Under the pieces are notes generated by a model. The model did not search any database. It saw only the letters and a program-made list of their open reading frames with translations, and had not been told where the DNA came from. Source: Lutraria lutraria (Eukaryota > Mollusca > Bivalvia > Venerida > Mactridae). Taken from it: a DNA stretch of 64,000 nucleotides. The stretch is from assembly GCA_964023205.1 (NCBI GenBank), contig OZ026834.1, forward strand, positions 30,170,756 to 30,234,755. Direction: 5' to 3'. A program made the translations under genes and the position numbers. This document shows, in pieces, positions 1-12,339 of this stretch; position 1 is the stretch's first letter, and each line of letters opens with the position of its first letter.

Positions 1-566
1 ATATGTAGCGATAGTGGTATGATACACAATGGTAACATGCTCGTCTCGATAATTGTTATATCAATACGAATGATTACATACGAGGGTATCCGAACGTTAG
101 GGTGGAACACGATTATAACATTGATACTGACATTACCGTCCAAGTAAGAATAGCTCGGTGATTAATACAAGACCTGACCTCATTCTATTCTTGTTCTGGT
201 CAGAATCTCTAAATGTTTCAATATGTCATTTATGCATTCCAAGATAAAATGTTGCCCTTTCATACAGTTCGGCTAGATCATGTTCTCTGGTGTAGTAAGA
301 AAATTATTACTAGCATCGATTTTGAGGCAATCAGCGTAATATTGACTGGTGACATAGGTGAACAAGTGCATGAATTGATTGTTTTAGGTGGCGAATGAGC
401 TGAGGTCGATAATTTTGAGTACGAAGTAATATAATCTTACTGCGCATTCGTGCACTATTTTTGAAAGGTACAACACACACGTGACTGCTAATTAGAAGGA
501 CTAGAATTGATTGTATGATAATTAACCGATGTATAACCCATGAACCCGCACTCGTTTTAAAGAAAA
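1..566. other. AT-rich stretch without recognisable gene
   Basis: A short open frame (213-398) is present but shows no recognisable domain, no splice context and no compositional difference from its surroundings. I see no gene or repeat structure here. Confidence 0.5.
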
Positions 567-948
567 ACAGTCCAACCTCCGTAGAGCAACACCCTGTGGG
601 AGCTGTAAATATTGGCCATTGTTTAGAGGTTGTTGCTCTACAGAGGTTACATTTATAGTAAATATCAGGAAATTTTGAAGGTGTTGTTATAGAGAGGTTG
701 TTATTATACAGAGGTTAAATTTAAAGTAAATATCAGCTTAGGGAAATTTTGAAGGTGTTGTTATAGAGAGGTTTTTGTTCTACAGAGGTTACATTTATAG
801 TAAATATCAGGACATTTTGAAGGTGTTGTTATAGAGAGGTTGTTATTATACAGAGGTTAAATTTATAGTAAATATCAGCTTAGGGAAATTTTGAAGGTGT
901 TGTTATAGAGAGGTTGTTATTCTACAGAGGGCCGAGAGGTTGTACTGT
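567..948. repeat. MITE-like element with ACAGT termini and internal tandem units
   Basis: The left end reads ACAGTCCAACCTC and the right end is its near-complement GAGGTTGTACTGT, so the segment is bounded by a ~13 bp terminal inverted repeat. Inside, four related units of about 75-84 bp alternate between a short and a long form; the long form carries an extra GCTTAGG. Each unit contains GAGGTTGTT and CTACAGAGGTT, so the interior echoes the terminal repeat. Ends starting CAGT next to TA are typical of Tc1/mariner/pogo-type non-autonomous elements; that family assignment is inference. A diverged inverted relative probably lies at about 1719-1850 (AACAACAACATA-rich). Confidence 0.6.
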
Positions 949-2152
949 ATGTTCAAATATAGATCTTTGCTATACATGCGTTACTTTTCAAACACATGGG
1001 GTCAAATAGTATCATGATTAAAGTCAAAATCGTTCATATCCAAAAATTGCATACATGTATTGTTTACAATATATTTTCTTTAAAAAATCACGTTTAATTG
1101 AATCAAATGAACTTCTTTATCAAAATAATTCTGACCAAATTAATACGCATTGCCCAATGGCATTTTAAATTAAATAGTTCGGTCTATTTGTTGCATACTA
1201 TTTTAGTGTCGGAAACAGTAACAGACATCCCACTTAATATACGCGCACATGATTATAAGACCAAAATAGGCGAATATATCGATTGTTTCCAAAGATACTG
1301 TTTTGAGTTGGAATCCTCAGCAGACGATAAAAACATTGACAGGGATCATGTCTTACGCAAAGATAGATAAAAGTCTATATATAGAATTGGATTAAAACAT
1401 TTTGTTGCAAGTTCGATATGACGATCTTAAGTTAATTTCACGTGCTTCTAATGAATTGAGAGGTTGCCAGCAGACAATAATCTTATAAGTCTCCGAGGGG
1501 GTGGGGGCGAGGGTTTACAAACTTTACATGAGGTTTCTAGACGCGCAAGGGGGGTAACTTATCTGGCAGGACAAATTGGTTAACAAAAAACTCCGATTTA
1601 AACAAGAATGTGATAGAATACGCAGTTCAAAAGTGGTTTAAGATATCAAAGCTTGTTTTATAAGCTGTTTGGAATAACACATCAATATTTCAGTTAATCA
1701 AATTATATCATTTTCAACGTACTGTACAACTCTCCAGAAAGGCCCTCCTTTGAGCAACAACCTCACTGCAACAACAACATAGTTATTTCCCACTTCACGA
1801 TTTAGCTATTAATTTAACCTCCCTAGAACACAACAACTCTCAACAACAACATAATTTTGCTACTCACAAGGGGGTGTCACTTCGGAACGACTGCGCTGTA
1901 CAGCAATTTGCGTATATGATATGCGTACTTTGGAAAATGCATATACATTACTACGTGAGACTCAGTATGATTCAAGTCTATCAACATTTCCAACCGCACA
2001 TTTCTTCAGTAAAAATAATTCTTCATTTCGAGGAAGTAATATATCATTTAAAGAGCAACAAATACCTTATTTGAAATGACGATGGAAATTAATCGTTGTA
2101 ACTTGAAAAACGCTTGTATCGTGGAAATATATCTCAATACTCTTGAAATAAG
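949..2152. other. Intergenic, no supported gene
   Basis: The stretch holds a 90-codon open frame (1098-1370) that I cannot assign and that lacks codon or domain signals. A G-rich patch near 1494-1515 has three G tracts. A diverged copy of the AACAAC-type repeat lies at about 1719-1850, in the opposite orientation to the element at 567-948. Confidence 0.4.
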
Positions 2153-2347
2153 ATACTGTGGAATCCTTAATTTTCGTTGGGGATTTAATTTCTTGGGTCG
2201 GCTCATCCACGAAATCAAATCCCCACGAATTAAAATGCAAAGATAAGGTATTTATTTTCAAAAAATCAAAATCCACGAATTTATGTCCCCACGAAATAGC
2301 CATTTTAGTAAAAACCACGAAAATTGAGCCCAATGAAAATACAGTAA
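2153..2347. repeat. TACTGT-ended dispersed element with CCACGAA motifs
   Basis: The left end ATACTGTGGAATCC and the right end AATACAGTAA are inverted TACTGT termini. AATTTTCGT lies just inside the left end and CCACGAAAATT just inside the right. The interior repeats CCACGAA several times (for example near 2210, 2224, 2272, 2291 and 2317). Elements of this style are common in bivalve genomes as I recall them. Two overlapping open frames, one per strand, cover it and are not genes. Confidence 0.5.
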
Positions 2348-3067
2348 CTTACTTGAAATACGAATTTTAGACTTTTTTGAGACGAATGCATTATATACTG
2401 CTAATTGAATGACAGTTTAATGAGTTATAATCTGTATTACGTATACATGACGTTTTTTCAGTTTTGCAGTTGTACGTAATGACCTCATGGGTTTGACGTA
2501 TGATAAGTTGATAACTTTAAAGATCAAAGAGTATAATGCATTAATTTTTTTTTAAACCGAGTTACGGTCATATTACCCAACTAAATATGTATATTTCACA
2601 TTACATGGTTTTATATCAAAGAAAGTGTTTAAACATTTATAGATATGTGCCCGGAAACATTTATATACCTGCGACCGAGCATTATTGACAGACGGATAAT
2701 GTCAATCAATTATTAATCAACATATAATTCAATATAAATCAATAAATTCCGACAGGTCGAACATGTAATACCCTCAGGAGGTGTTCCAGAAGTTTTTTTT
2801 ACAATCCCTGTTAAATATCAAAGTACTGATAGTACTGTAGAGGGGGTTAATTCAATAAGCACGTAGAGATACTGGATAGTCCTGATAGGTACCCCCGGAA
2901 TACAGGTAAATTGGTTCCCGTTCCATGTTGTAGTGCACCACATGCTTTGTATACATACATATGAAAGGGAACCAGTTTAGAATACAGGTAGACGTAATTA
3001 GCGTCTAGGCGTCGTAGTCTTTTTTGTGACAAAGACATATCCTTCTTAAGATTGCTTATTGCTTCGC
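2348..3067. other. Intergenic with a small inverted repeat
   Basis: No gene is visible. At about 2908-2978 an inverted repeat pairs AAATTGGTTCCC with GGGAACCAGTTT. A similar hairpin occurs at about 54831-54881 inside a sodium channel intron, so this is probably a dispersed short element. Confidence 0.35.
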
Positions 3068-3626
3068 ACTTTTTTTTCTAGACGAATTTTAGTCATGGGT
3101 ACATGTTTATTCTAGTTGTTTGTGGGTATATAGTATAGTGTCTATTACTAGTTTGGGTAATCCTGGCCATTTGATTGGCTAATGGTGATGACTGAATCTA
3201 TTAATAGTTGATAGATAAGTAACTCTTGCAGGTATTGCTCTGTGATGTTGACCTAGATAAGTTGTTGTGTGGCATGAGATTAATAAAGTTCAATGTGGTT
3301 ATAACATAGCAGATTATGGTGAATTTGTTAACATTTATGGTATATTCTATCTGATTAATGTAGGGTATGATATTACCATGTGCTTGTGAACTATATACAT
3401 GAATTTATTCATTTGTCAAATACTCAAGATGATTGTCAATATATGTGTATTACTCATATCATGTAAATATGTTATACTCTCCTTAATGGAGGATTGAATA
3501 AAATATACAGTCAATATCCTTTATGAAAAAAAGCAACTTCATACAAAAAAACGTAAACCAATATGCTTCTTGTAATTCGTCTACCTATTACGTTTCGTTA
3601 TAGTTTTTCTTGTTATAACTTTAAAT
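3068..3626 (+). repeat. Dispersed repeat, left copy of an inverted pair
   Basis: This ~555 bp block begins TCTAGACGAATTTTAGTC and ends near TTTCTTGTTATAAC. Its reverse complement is found at 7757-8311 along its whole length with scattered substitutions and small indels. The two copies flank about 4.1 kb. No coding potential is visible. Confidence 0.75.
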
Positions 3627-4114
3627 AGTACATGTTTATGGTTACTTGCTCATTATAAAGGGGACAGACAGGTAGATCAGGGCTTTGTTGGCTCTTGAAA
3701 GCGTAAAAGTAAAAAAGTGAGAATGTGGGTGTACATTGTATTTGTTCTTCGGGCCTAATAAGAATGTCTAAAGTATCGGGGGGATTGGGTAAGTCGGGTT
3801 ACCAGGGACAAACAATTTTTTAAGACCCTCAGTGACTTATCCCTCCCCTCCTGTAAGTTTATGCCGTCGCTGCTTTTTTGCTTTATTGATTCAAGCTGAA
3901 ATAACGAACTGGTCGTGTTGAATTATAATTGATTTTCATCAATTAAACAGTGGATGCCCCGAAGATCGATAAAGTCGATGGAATAGATATTGTAAGGGAA
4001 ATCATTGCATCTATAGACAGTACAATGAAATATATACTGAATACACAAAGTGTAACTCACGATAAATTTAGTTTCAGCTGTCAATTTTTGACAAAGCAAA
4101 CATTTGTATTTTTA
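3627..4114. other. Intergenic with a G-quadruplex-type motif
   Basis: No gene is visible. At 3778-3807 four G tracts of at least three are separated by loops of 3, 6 and 6 bases (GGGGGG, GGG, GGG, GGG), which fits the usual G-quadruplex pattern. Confidence 0.3.
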
Positions 4115-4740
4115 TCATAATAATAATAATAAAGACTTTATTTATAGAGGCAATACAGTTAGGCAATGCCCAATCTTCCCTGTGAGCCTCTTGATCAACA
4201 ATGTTTACATAATATATACATACATTACATGAAAAACAACAAACAAAGAAAATTAAAAAAAAAAAAAAAACAATATAAGCATTTGAGTATGAAGAAAACA
4301 AGAAACAATATACACATTTTGTATTAATGAAATGATTTCCACCATCCAGTATATTTTTGTTTAAATGTGTTCAGATTTTGTGCATTCTGTACCTCTATGG
4401 GTAATGAATTCCATATTTTTGGCCCTGAGTATCTGAATGATTTTCTTGTAAATTCAATTCTTGGTTTAGGAACATAAAGAGTTTGGTTATTTTCAGATGA
4501 TCTTAGATAATGAGTATTGCTAGTATGATTTTTTATGAATTTTTCACTTAAGTATTTTGGGCACTTATCATTAATAGACTTATACATCATGATTGATTTT
4601 TTATATTTTACTCTTTCTGGAAAGCTCATCCAGCTTAATGTAGAGAAAAGTTCCTGAGAGGGAGTATCAAAGTCTTTGTCAAGTATGATTCTAATATTAA
4701 AATATCGCACTAAATATAATACATGAATATAAAAAATATA
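4115..4740 (-). mobile_element. 3' fragment of a non-LTR retrotransposon (LINE)
   Basis: On the minus strand, 4710 down to 4324 encodes 128 residues that resemble the C-terminal end of LINE reverse transcriptase ORFs. There is a DKDFDTPSQELF block, then LSW near residue 25, then NTHYLRSS and the characteristic YSGPKIWNSLP block near residue 95, and a stop. Downstream is a 3' UTR-like stretch with CTATAAATAAAGTC running into a TTA trinucleotide tail (4116-4130 on +), typical of CR1/L2/jockey-group elements in molluscs. No upstream reverse transcriptase core is visible, so the copy is 5'-truncated. The reading frame is intact over the fragment, suggesting a fairly recent insertion. Exact clade is uncertain. 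Confidence 0.75.
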
Positions 4741-5212
4741 AAGAAATATTACAAAATGACTTTCTAGGTGTTTGCAATTCTCAATATTTTGCTTAATTTT
4801 AGAAATTTTCTTCTTTGTTCATATCAATAAATCTGGACCTTTTGTAACGACCAGGGAAGCAAGTAAAGAATATACAACATAGTTATAAATTATATATCTG
4901 TAAAGAAGAAAGATGCATAATCGTTCTCATAACTGGGGAAATATTGTGCCTTTATTATAATAAGTTATTACAAGTTAAATAAATACTTCCTCTATAACTC
5001 TATATAGAGCACCTGTCACTGTCATGTCATCGATATCACGGAAAGGTCGAATTTCAAGGGAGACAATCTCTCCGATATACCAACTGATAAGCCAAAGGGT
5101 TGCCTATGTTCACAGCTTTGACTGTACATGTCCATGTATGTAGAAAACCTTCGTTTTTATTCTGCACAAACACCAGTCATTCCCTTGAAATCATGCTTAT
5201 AAACTTGGAGAC
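4741..5212. other. Intergenic, nothing recognised
   Basis: AT-rich sequence with stop codons in all frames; no repeat or gene identified. Confidence 0.4.
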
Positions 5213-5555
5213 CGTTAATGTCGCCAATGAGAAGCAACGTTTGACCTTCTGTTTACCATTATTTACAATAAAGTAATTTGGGATTTAGCAATGCAATGCG
5301 GGCAAAATTAGTTACCATCAATTGCATTGATTATTTGCTTCGTCCACGAAACATATGCCGTACCACCGCTGTCTGATTGATCAGTGCCGTGGGTGACTTT
5401 ACTGTACTCAAATATCCTTTAAACGCTTCAGTGATCTTTTTGTACTGAGAAAATGGATTACTAAATCACCATAATACTTTATTGTTAATAATGGTAAACA
5501 GAAGGTCAAACGTTGCTTAAGTTTTTCTCATTGGCGACATTTTTAAGCAATAACA
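5213..5555. repeat. Palindromic MITE with ~70 bp terminal inverted repeats
   Basis: The left arm (about 5213-5283) contains ATGTCGCCAATGAGAA, CAACGTTTGACCTTCTG and TTTACCATTATTTACAATAA. The right arm (about 5475-5555) is its reverse complement, with a six-base insertion after AATGAGAA and a few substitutions. The ~190 bp centre has no coding potential. The long arms and short spacer fit a foldback or MITE-type DNA transposon remnant. I could not define a convincing target duplication. Confidence 0.65.
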
Positions 5556-7395
5556 TTTAGTATGCATTATTGCAGGCTACGACAAAATAAATCAACGACA
5601 TATCTTCCTGCCGACCAATGCGGCCATTATTTGAGAAAACATTGATTTATATATCGAAATATTAAAAGTATATCATTAAGGTCCTTCTAAGATGTTTAAA
5701 TTACTTTCAAGTCGACATGGGTAGTAAAATTACTCAGAAACGCGAACATTTGAGCCATATTTAAACCAATTCTCATAAGCGCCTTATGTTGTGGAACATT
5801 ACATCTGTAAATATCAATTCCAGTCTTCCCGAGGACCAAGATTATGTGCTGTCTTCTCTCGCCAAATTCGCTAAGAGGCGTGTTTAGAACAGGCTAGTCT
5901 TAATTATTTATAAATGAATTGTAACACCGTAATAAACTTGTGGGCTATTTTCCCTGTTTGTGTATACATATGTATATCCATATATATTCATCCGGTAATA
6001 TTATTTAGCTAGGATAATATAATGATGGACATTAATCACGGAAAATGTTGCTTTTATCCAAATGTTTTCTGCAGTAATTATGACTAATGCATACTCATTG
6101 TTGCCAAAAAGCAATTTCTGTGAGACAAAACATTCATTCGGAAACTTTCTTTTGATTAATATTTACAATTTGCATGAGATGTAATGCGGACTTCAAATTG
6201 CGCCAACTGGCGATGTATTCAACATCGTACTGAGGTGAAAATTGGTAACATCTTTATTTGGCTGCAAATGTTTCTTTGGATTCGGATGTGAACACAATTA
6301 ATTGTATATTATTTACGTACTAAATCCATGATATGTTAAACATACATGTGTTGTTCACGTGATATTTTTTTCAGGGATTTCATGCATAATGTAAAGGAAC
6401 TTCAGACTGTTATACAAATCGTTATGATAGCTGAAAATTTGGTTCAAATTCGGTGATACATGCACGATATGTACAAGCAAATCGTCGCAAGATCGGTATG
6501 GAGGTTTTGTGATACCTATTGGTCCATAGACAGTTTTTGATTGTTCAAAAGAATTTACTTCCCCCTTTGGTGTTTCGGATGCTGATATCATCGCCAACGA
6601 CGCTGTCACTGCTAATGATGATGATGATAATCATTTGACTCATTTAGGTATCGAGTTTTCATTTGATCTCATTTAATAAACTGTAACTTTTCTTTTCAAT
6701 CCTTACAAAATCAGAAGCGTACAGTATTTCTAATTCGTAAATACATTCTGGCAAATTTGATTCATTTGAGATACGCCGGTCTTTATCGTCAAACAGACAA
6801 AAAAACACCAAACAGAAACAGTTCATAAATACAAGTATAACTCTTGGAGACTTGAAGTCGATTCGTATTCTTCTATGCTGTTTCGTGTCGTGTGTAAGAT
6901 TCGTATTCAACATACAAACACATCAACTGTCGGCATCAATTACCACATTAGATACCCTATTGATTTACCTCGGGACCAAAGCATCATAGGAAAATGCGTG
7001 AAGATTATGCTTTAGGGATACGAGGGTATAACAGTGTATTGATCAAACGAGAAGAATCAACTTCGACCAGACTTTTCAATTCGGTATATATAAAATATTT
7101 ATGGACCAGTAGCATTAAGTTATTTGTGGATAACAATACGTCGACGCAGCAGTTTGACAATTGGGGACCACAGAGATACACTGTTGTTATTGGCCTGTGG
7201 TACACGCGATTCTGTAAGCTTCACACATTTATAGGGACAGAGAAAATGAGATTCTGTGACTACAAAACTGTAGCAGTTAACTAGTCATTGGTGGTTTCAA
7301 TTTATTTATCTTGATAACACGAATTAAAACGTTTTGTGCCATTACTTCGGCGTAACAGATACTTTTCCAAACTAATACCATTCAAAGGTTTAGCA
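5556..7395. other. Intergenic, no supported gene
   Basis: Open frames of 84-96 codons occur at 6355-6609 (-), 6659-6913 (-) and 6994-7284 (+). None shows a domain, a plausible splice context or low-stop coding character beyond its own length. I see no repeat here apart from a short GAT run near 6615. Confidence 0.4.
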
Positions 7396-7545
7396 TACAG
7401 TCAAACCTATGTCAGCGGTCACCTCCGAATTAAGTCCACCCTATGAATGAAGGCTATTATTTTAAAACCGTCATTGATTATTTAAACAAAATGACTTCCG
7501 AATAAAGGTCACCTGTCAATAAAGACCACATTTTATTGTTTCTAA
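7396..7545. repeat. TACAGT-ended element fragment
   Basis: The left end is TACAGTCAAACCTATGTCAG, followed by GCGGTCACCTCCGAATTAAG and later CCGAATAAAGGTCACCTG. The same left end and internal motif occur at 58646-58715. The right terminus is not clear, so this is probably a truncated copy. Confidence 0.5.
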
Positions 7546-7756
7546 GGCTTATCTTTCTTCATAGATTTAACTACATTTGAATTTTTCAGAACGTTTTACA
7601 TAAATGACGCGTAGTCTCCATTCGATTTACAATTTAGCATGATATTACAATTTTGTAATGAAGTACAAAATGTATATTTTAAATAACGTACGTTATTTGA
7701 TACAAAAAAAGTTTCAAAATGATTTATCTTTATCACCATTCTAACCGCGTTTCTGT

Positions 7757-8311
7757 AATAACAAGAAAAACTATAACACAACGTTATTAGTAGACGAATT
7801 GCAAGAGGCATATTGGTTTTTGTTTTTTGTATGAAGTTGCTTTTTTCATAAAGGATATTGACTGTATATTTTATTCAAACTTCCATTTTGAGAGTATTAC
7901 ATATTTACATGATATGAGTAATACACATATATTGACAATCATCATGAGTATTTGACAAATGAATAAATTCATGTATATAGTTCACAAGCACATAGTAATA
8001 TGACCTATACCCTACATCAATGAAATAGAATAAACCCTAAATGTTAACAAATTCACCATAATCAGCAATGATACAATCAAATTGAATATCAAATAGCATT
8101 TCAGATATTATGCCACACAACAACTTATCTAGGTCAACATCACAGAGCAATGCCTGCATGATTTACTAACCCATTTACTATTTATAGATTCTGTCATCAC
8201 CATTAGCCAATCAAATGGCAAGGATTACACAAACTAGTAATAGACACTATACTATATATCCACAAACAACTAGAATAAACTTGTACCCATGACTAAAATT
8301 CGTCTAGAAAA
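7757..8311 (-). repeat. Dispersed repeat, right copy of an inverted pair
   Basis: This is the reverse complement of the block at 3068-3626. It shares the inner end (TTCTTGTTAT / ATAACAAGAA), the middle (TGTGGCATGAGATT against the degenerate right-hand version) and the outer end (CTAAAATTCGTCTAGA). Confidence 0.75.
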
Positions 8312-8439
8312 ATCCCTCCACCAGAATGATGAAATAATAAAGTCCCTTTGTGCACATGCGGAACGATCGGTTCTTATCGAAATATTTATCTACTGATGAT
8401 TAGTCGTGAGCCGAAGTGGAACTGCAATCATGTTTACAG

Positions 8440-8600
8440 TGAAATGGTTAACGGTCATCTCGGATCCATCTTTCAGTGTTTCGGGGACGCTTTTTCAGTG
8501 TCCCCATCCCAAATACCGAGCCAAGCGCTGTGTTAAAAAAATCGCAGTACTTGACATCGGGCGTGATAAGAACCAGGAAAGAAATATGGAAAGAGTAGGG
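8440..8600 (+). repeat. SINE-like dispersed repeat (shared with 23.6 kb)
   Basis: The segment GGGACGCTTTTTCAGTGT, CCCATCCC, a TACCGAGCCAAG block and TTAAAAAAATC matches 23625-23745 in the same order with substitutions. The copy at 23.6 kb is preceded by a tRNA B-box-like GTATCGAATCTC, so this looks like a tRNA-derived SINE body. Two overlapping open frames here (8348-8536, 8406-8717) are repeat sequence, not genes. Confidence 0.5.
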
Positions 8601-8717
8601 TTAGTAATGCCCGACTCTCCTGCTGTATCTTTTCTCTTTGACCATAGCTGTACATGTCGAATGGGCCGTAAAGATTGTGGATACCTTTATTGTACGAACT
8701 GCTTTGCTAGAAACTAA

Positions 8718-9524
8718 AAAAAAAACGTTTTAAATAGAATTTAGATGTTGATTATTTTTTCTAGTTGATATGTTAAATCAATGTTTCAATTTCTATCATT
8801 TAAACTACGGTTGATACTTCTAAAACTTTAAATACACGCAATCGTGTTATTTACGTGAACACACCAATATAGAGTTTCTGTTGCTTTCCGAACTATTGTT
8901 ATGGTGAGATCTAGGTTCGATTTATTTCCAGAAATTCGTCTTCTAGATTTGGTATTACATGAAGTTACCGTTTCCAAATGGTCTGTTTTGATGACTCATC
9001 TATCAGTGTCCATTGTGTGCTCTTTCATAGTACAACTAATCCATAAACAAGCCATAATGTTTGCATAACCCATAGGCTATTATGTTATTGTCATACATAT
9101 ACATTGATCCGGACCTTGAGCAAATAGGAAATCCTGCATCTCTGCCCTGGATGAACGGTCAGTCAATTGTGACCATGTAAATATAGCTAATGGCGCGGAA
9201 TAAAAGATACCAAATGGATGTAGAGTTTCATTAGGGTTAATGTTGATTTTAGCATTCATTAATACCCGACTGTCGAAATGGAAATAAAACGTTTTCCATT
9301 ATAGTTATCTTGATAGTCATATATGACTACTAAGATGCCTTGTAATTCAGATTATGGGTCTGTTAATAAACACATTGATTAGACCGGAAAGAAATAACAA
9401 TATTTAGTTCAATATATTTGCGAGCGTCGCACGAACAATGATGTGTGGGTCAGCGGTTTGAATGTTGACATTAGAAGTTTGTTCAGATGTCCACGAGCAT
9501 ACACGTGGTAACGGCGGTATGACT
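8718..9524. other. Intergenic, nothing recognised
   Basis: AT-rich with no gene, repeat array or conserved motif that I can identify. Confidence 0.35.
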
Positions 9525-9715
9525 TTCCTTTAGTGCGTCCTTCCGTCCGTCCGTTCAAAGTTTGGTTTCCGAGCGGTAACTCAAGAAATATTTCATGGAT
9601 TGGTTTCATATTTTACATGAAGGTGTATAATAATAAAATACAGGTCAAGTTCGATTTCTGTTGAAATCTGAATACTATTGTATTTTCACAGGAATTATGG
9701 CCCCTTTTGTGTCAT
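9525..9715 (+). repeat. Dispersed repeat with GTCCGTCCGTCCG leader
   Basis: The block CCGTCCGTCCGTTC, GGTTTCCGAGCGGTAACTC, AAGAAATATTTCATGGAT, ATTTTACATGAAGGTGTATA and ATGGCCCCTTTT is matched in order at about 52975-53115 in a sodium channel intron. Repeats with this layout are abundant in bivalve genomes as I recall them. Confidence 0.6.
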
Positions 9716-11828
9716 TTATTTCAATTTTAGTACAACTATAAAATGTTAACAACATGTGTATGCCCATGACTAAAATTGTTGGTTTCCTAATCACAAACCA
9801 TCGTTTTCATAGGATTGCCAAATAAAAAGCTTAAGCCGATGTACAGGAAACGCATTTTCTGGTTTATATTTTTATACATTTACAATTTGATACATGGATT
9901 GAATGCACTACAACAGTACCTTTATACAGAAACGTAATTACCTACATGTAAACGCACTCAACTCTGTATACAAAGGTACCAAAGGGGTTGATATGCCATG
10001 TTTATGGCCTTGACGCGAATTTGGTCTTTACTTATAGTTTATTTTGTGTATTAAATCAATTAATAATTATGGTCTACGTAGTGGCCGTTGTTACCACGGT
10101 GACCTTCCGTCACAGGTGGCCTTTGTTTCAGGGTGGACAGTTCACATACTCATTTATTCCGTCGTTTAGTATTAATTAATGTGATAAGAACTGAGCTGAT
10201 TTATTTAAACTAGAATAAGACCCATTAAATCATATTGATTACTACTAGGCTTAGATGTTTGATCAGAAGACAATCCGCTACGTTTAATAAGATAGTGAGA
10301 GAGGAACGAGATATCTTAGTGATCAAATAATGTTATAATTAGTAACATATACGAGTCCTAGAAGTCGATATTGATGTTACGTAAACAAACGATCTCGGGT
10401 TTTTGCCACAAGAGAATAAATTGCTTTCTGTCCATACCGATACTCCCAATTCAATCCCCTTTTGTTTTATTTCTCTTTTTTATTAATTACCGGGTTGTTT
10501 ATATTGTGTTATCAGTGTTTCTTACTACCGTTGTATTGCCATCTTTAGTTAGTTCGTGTTTTCCGTCGCCTATCAATCGGAACTTCTCTGCATTTGTCTG
10601 AAGAAAAGTGCCACGGACAAAATAGGCAGGTCGCCATTTTGTTGTACATGTAGTTTTTTACGGGATACTTACCACCATGGCTGAACGATGGAAACAACAT
10701 GTTTCTCTTTCAATGGGAACTTGCTGCCAATTTTATCGAGTACCTTTGAAAAAATAGTGACCAGAAACCGCATAACCAAAATTTGTAACCCTACACTAAA
10801 TATGTATGTGGCGTATTTCTTAGTTACGAAAATAACCGAGTAGTTACGATTAGTCGCCTGCGTGATGTCAGAGTTGATCTGGTTAAAAGACATGTAACGA
10901 AACACCGTCCCGTACTGTCCCGGATAAAAACGTCAATAACTTTTAAAGACTACTTGTAGTTATAGAAACCTCTTCGAGTGACTCTATTTCAGACTCATTT
11001 ACGAAGTTGACATTTAGCTTATTGGCATGACAAAGTAGCATTTTTTTACAACATATATGAACAAGTTTCAACATGGTCAGGCGATTAAAAGTTGATCATT
11101 ACATTATAATTACGACAGAATAGTACATTGGACTGTTCTGTAATCGAGCTAGCATATCAAATGATTTTTAATGATGACTCGATGTCGCAGTTCACAGTTT
11201 TCAATACTTATTGATGTTTTGATAGTCGACCTAACAAAACTCCTTTGAGTAGACTGTACGAGTCTTGATAGACAAATAATAGTTTTAGGCCATGCCTACA
11301 TCTACGAAGAAGAATTATGTATGTCAATTTAGACACCTATCGTCCACAAGAATTTGAGTTATAGAATTGAGTCACGAGAGTTTTTTACGTTGATATTAAA
11401 TAATTTGTAACTCACGATACGAGTTAGTTCGCAATGTCAAAAGATCAAAGGTGTATATTTCATTAATTGAATATTATGTTATTGGATCAATTTAAGACCT
11501 CTACTAGGCTGTTTTAGGGTATACAATTTCGGTTTAATCAGTAATGATATAATACAAGACATCTAATTGGTATTTGTCAGGTCACAAGGTATGTAATTGT
11601 CTGAATTTCTCTGAACACAAATATCGGGTCTCTTATAAGATGCTTTATCATAATGTTGATACATGTAGCAACTTTTGCCAACGTTATATTATGTGCCGCA
11701 GAAAGTATTTTGGGGTAATATAACGACCAACGATTTTTCGTAAATCAAAAGAAAACACTTTACATTTAGATTTAGTTTAATTATTGACATCAATTAATAG
11801 AAATGTATTATTAATTTAAAATGAAATG
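9716..11828. other. Intergenic, small foldback only
   Basis: A short inverted repeat at about 9916-9977 pairs GTACCTTTATACAGA with TCTGTATACAAAGGTAC across a ~30-base spacer. Open frames at 9988-10179, 10371-10601 and 10669-10905 (-) carry no recognisable domain. Confidence 0.35.
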
Positions 11829-12010
11829 TACATTAAAACCTGTAGACAATGGCCGTCCAAGGGAAAGCCAAAATGTGGCCTTTATTGACAGGCGGTCTTT
11901 ATTCAGAGATCATTTTGCTCTAAAAGATCAATAACGGTTTTAAAAAGGATGGCCTATATTCAAGGGTGGCCTTTATTCAGAGGTGGCCGCCTAGCACTGG
12001 TTTGTCTGTA
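11829..12010. repeat. TACAGT-type element, near-complete copy
   Basis: The left end is ACATTAAAACCTGTAG with GACAATGGCCGTCC inside it. The right end, read on the minus strand, is TACAGACAAACCAGTG followed by GGCCACCTCTGAATAAAGG. The interior repeats GTGGCCTTTATTGACAG- and GGTGGCCTTTATTCAGAG-type motifs. It belongs with 7396-7545, 36461-36646 and 58646-58715. Confidence 0.55.
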
Positions 12011-12339
12011 CCGAAACTTGCATATTGTACATGTCAGCCATCTTGGATTTATTAAAGCGAACCTGAATATAACGCCCTTTTTATAGAGTATCGACTGTAT
12101 CATTTGTTTAACTAATCGTCCTTGTGTTTATACACGTCTGTTGTCTGATAAATGGTGTATTGATGGCTAAATAGAGTACATGTTTAATACGATCATTTAT
12201 TATTAATAAGCAACATAATTTCATAATAGATTCTTTCGGTATAAGTAGATTTATAAGCCTATTTTTATATTTAATAATGACGAAAATGATATTATTGTTC
12301 GAGTTATATGTTATGAATAATATAGTTGACCATAATACC

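Noticed and set aside
8348..8717. Two overlapping + open frames, the longer with Cys-rich C-terminus
   Set aside because: The central part is the SINE-like repeat also present at 23.6 kb, and no family is recognisable.
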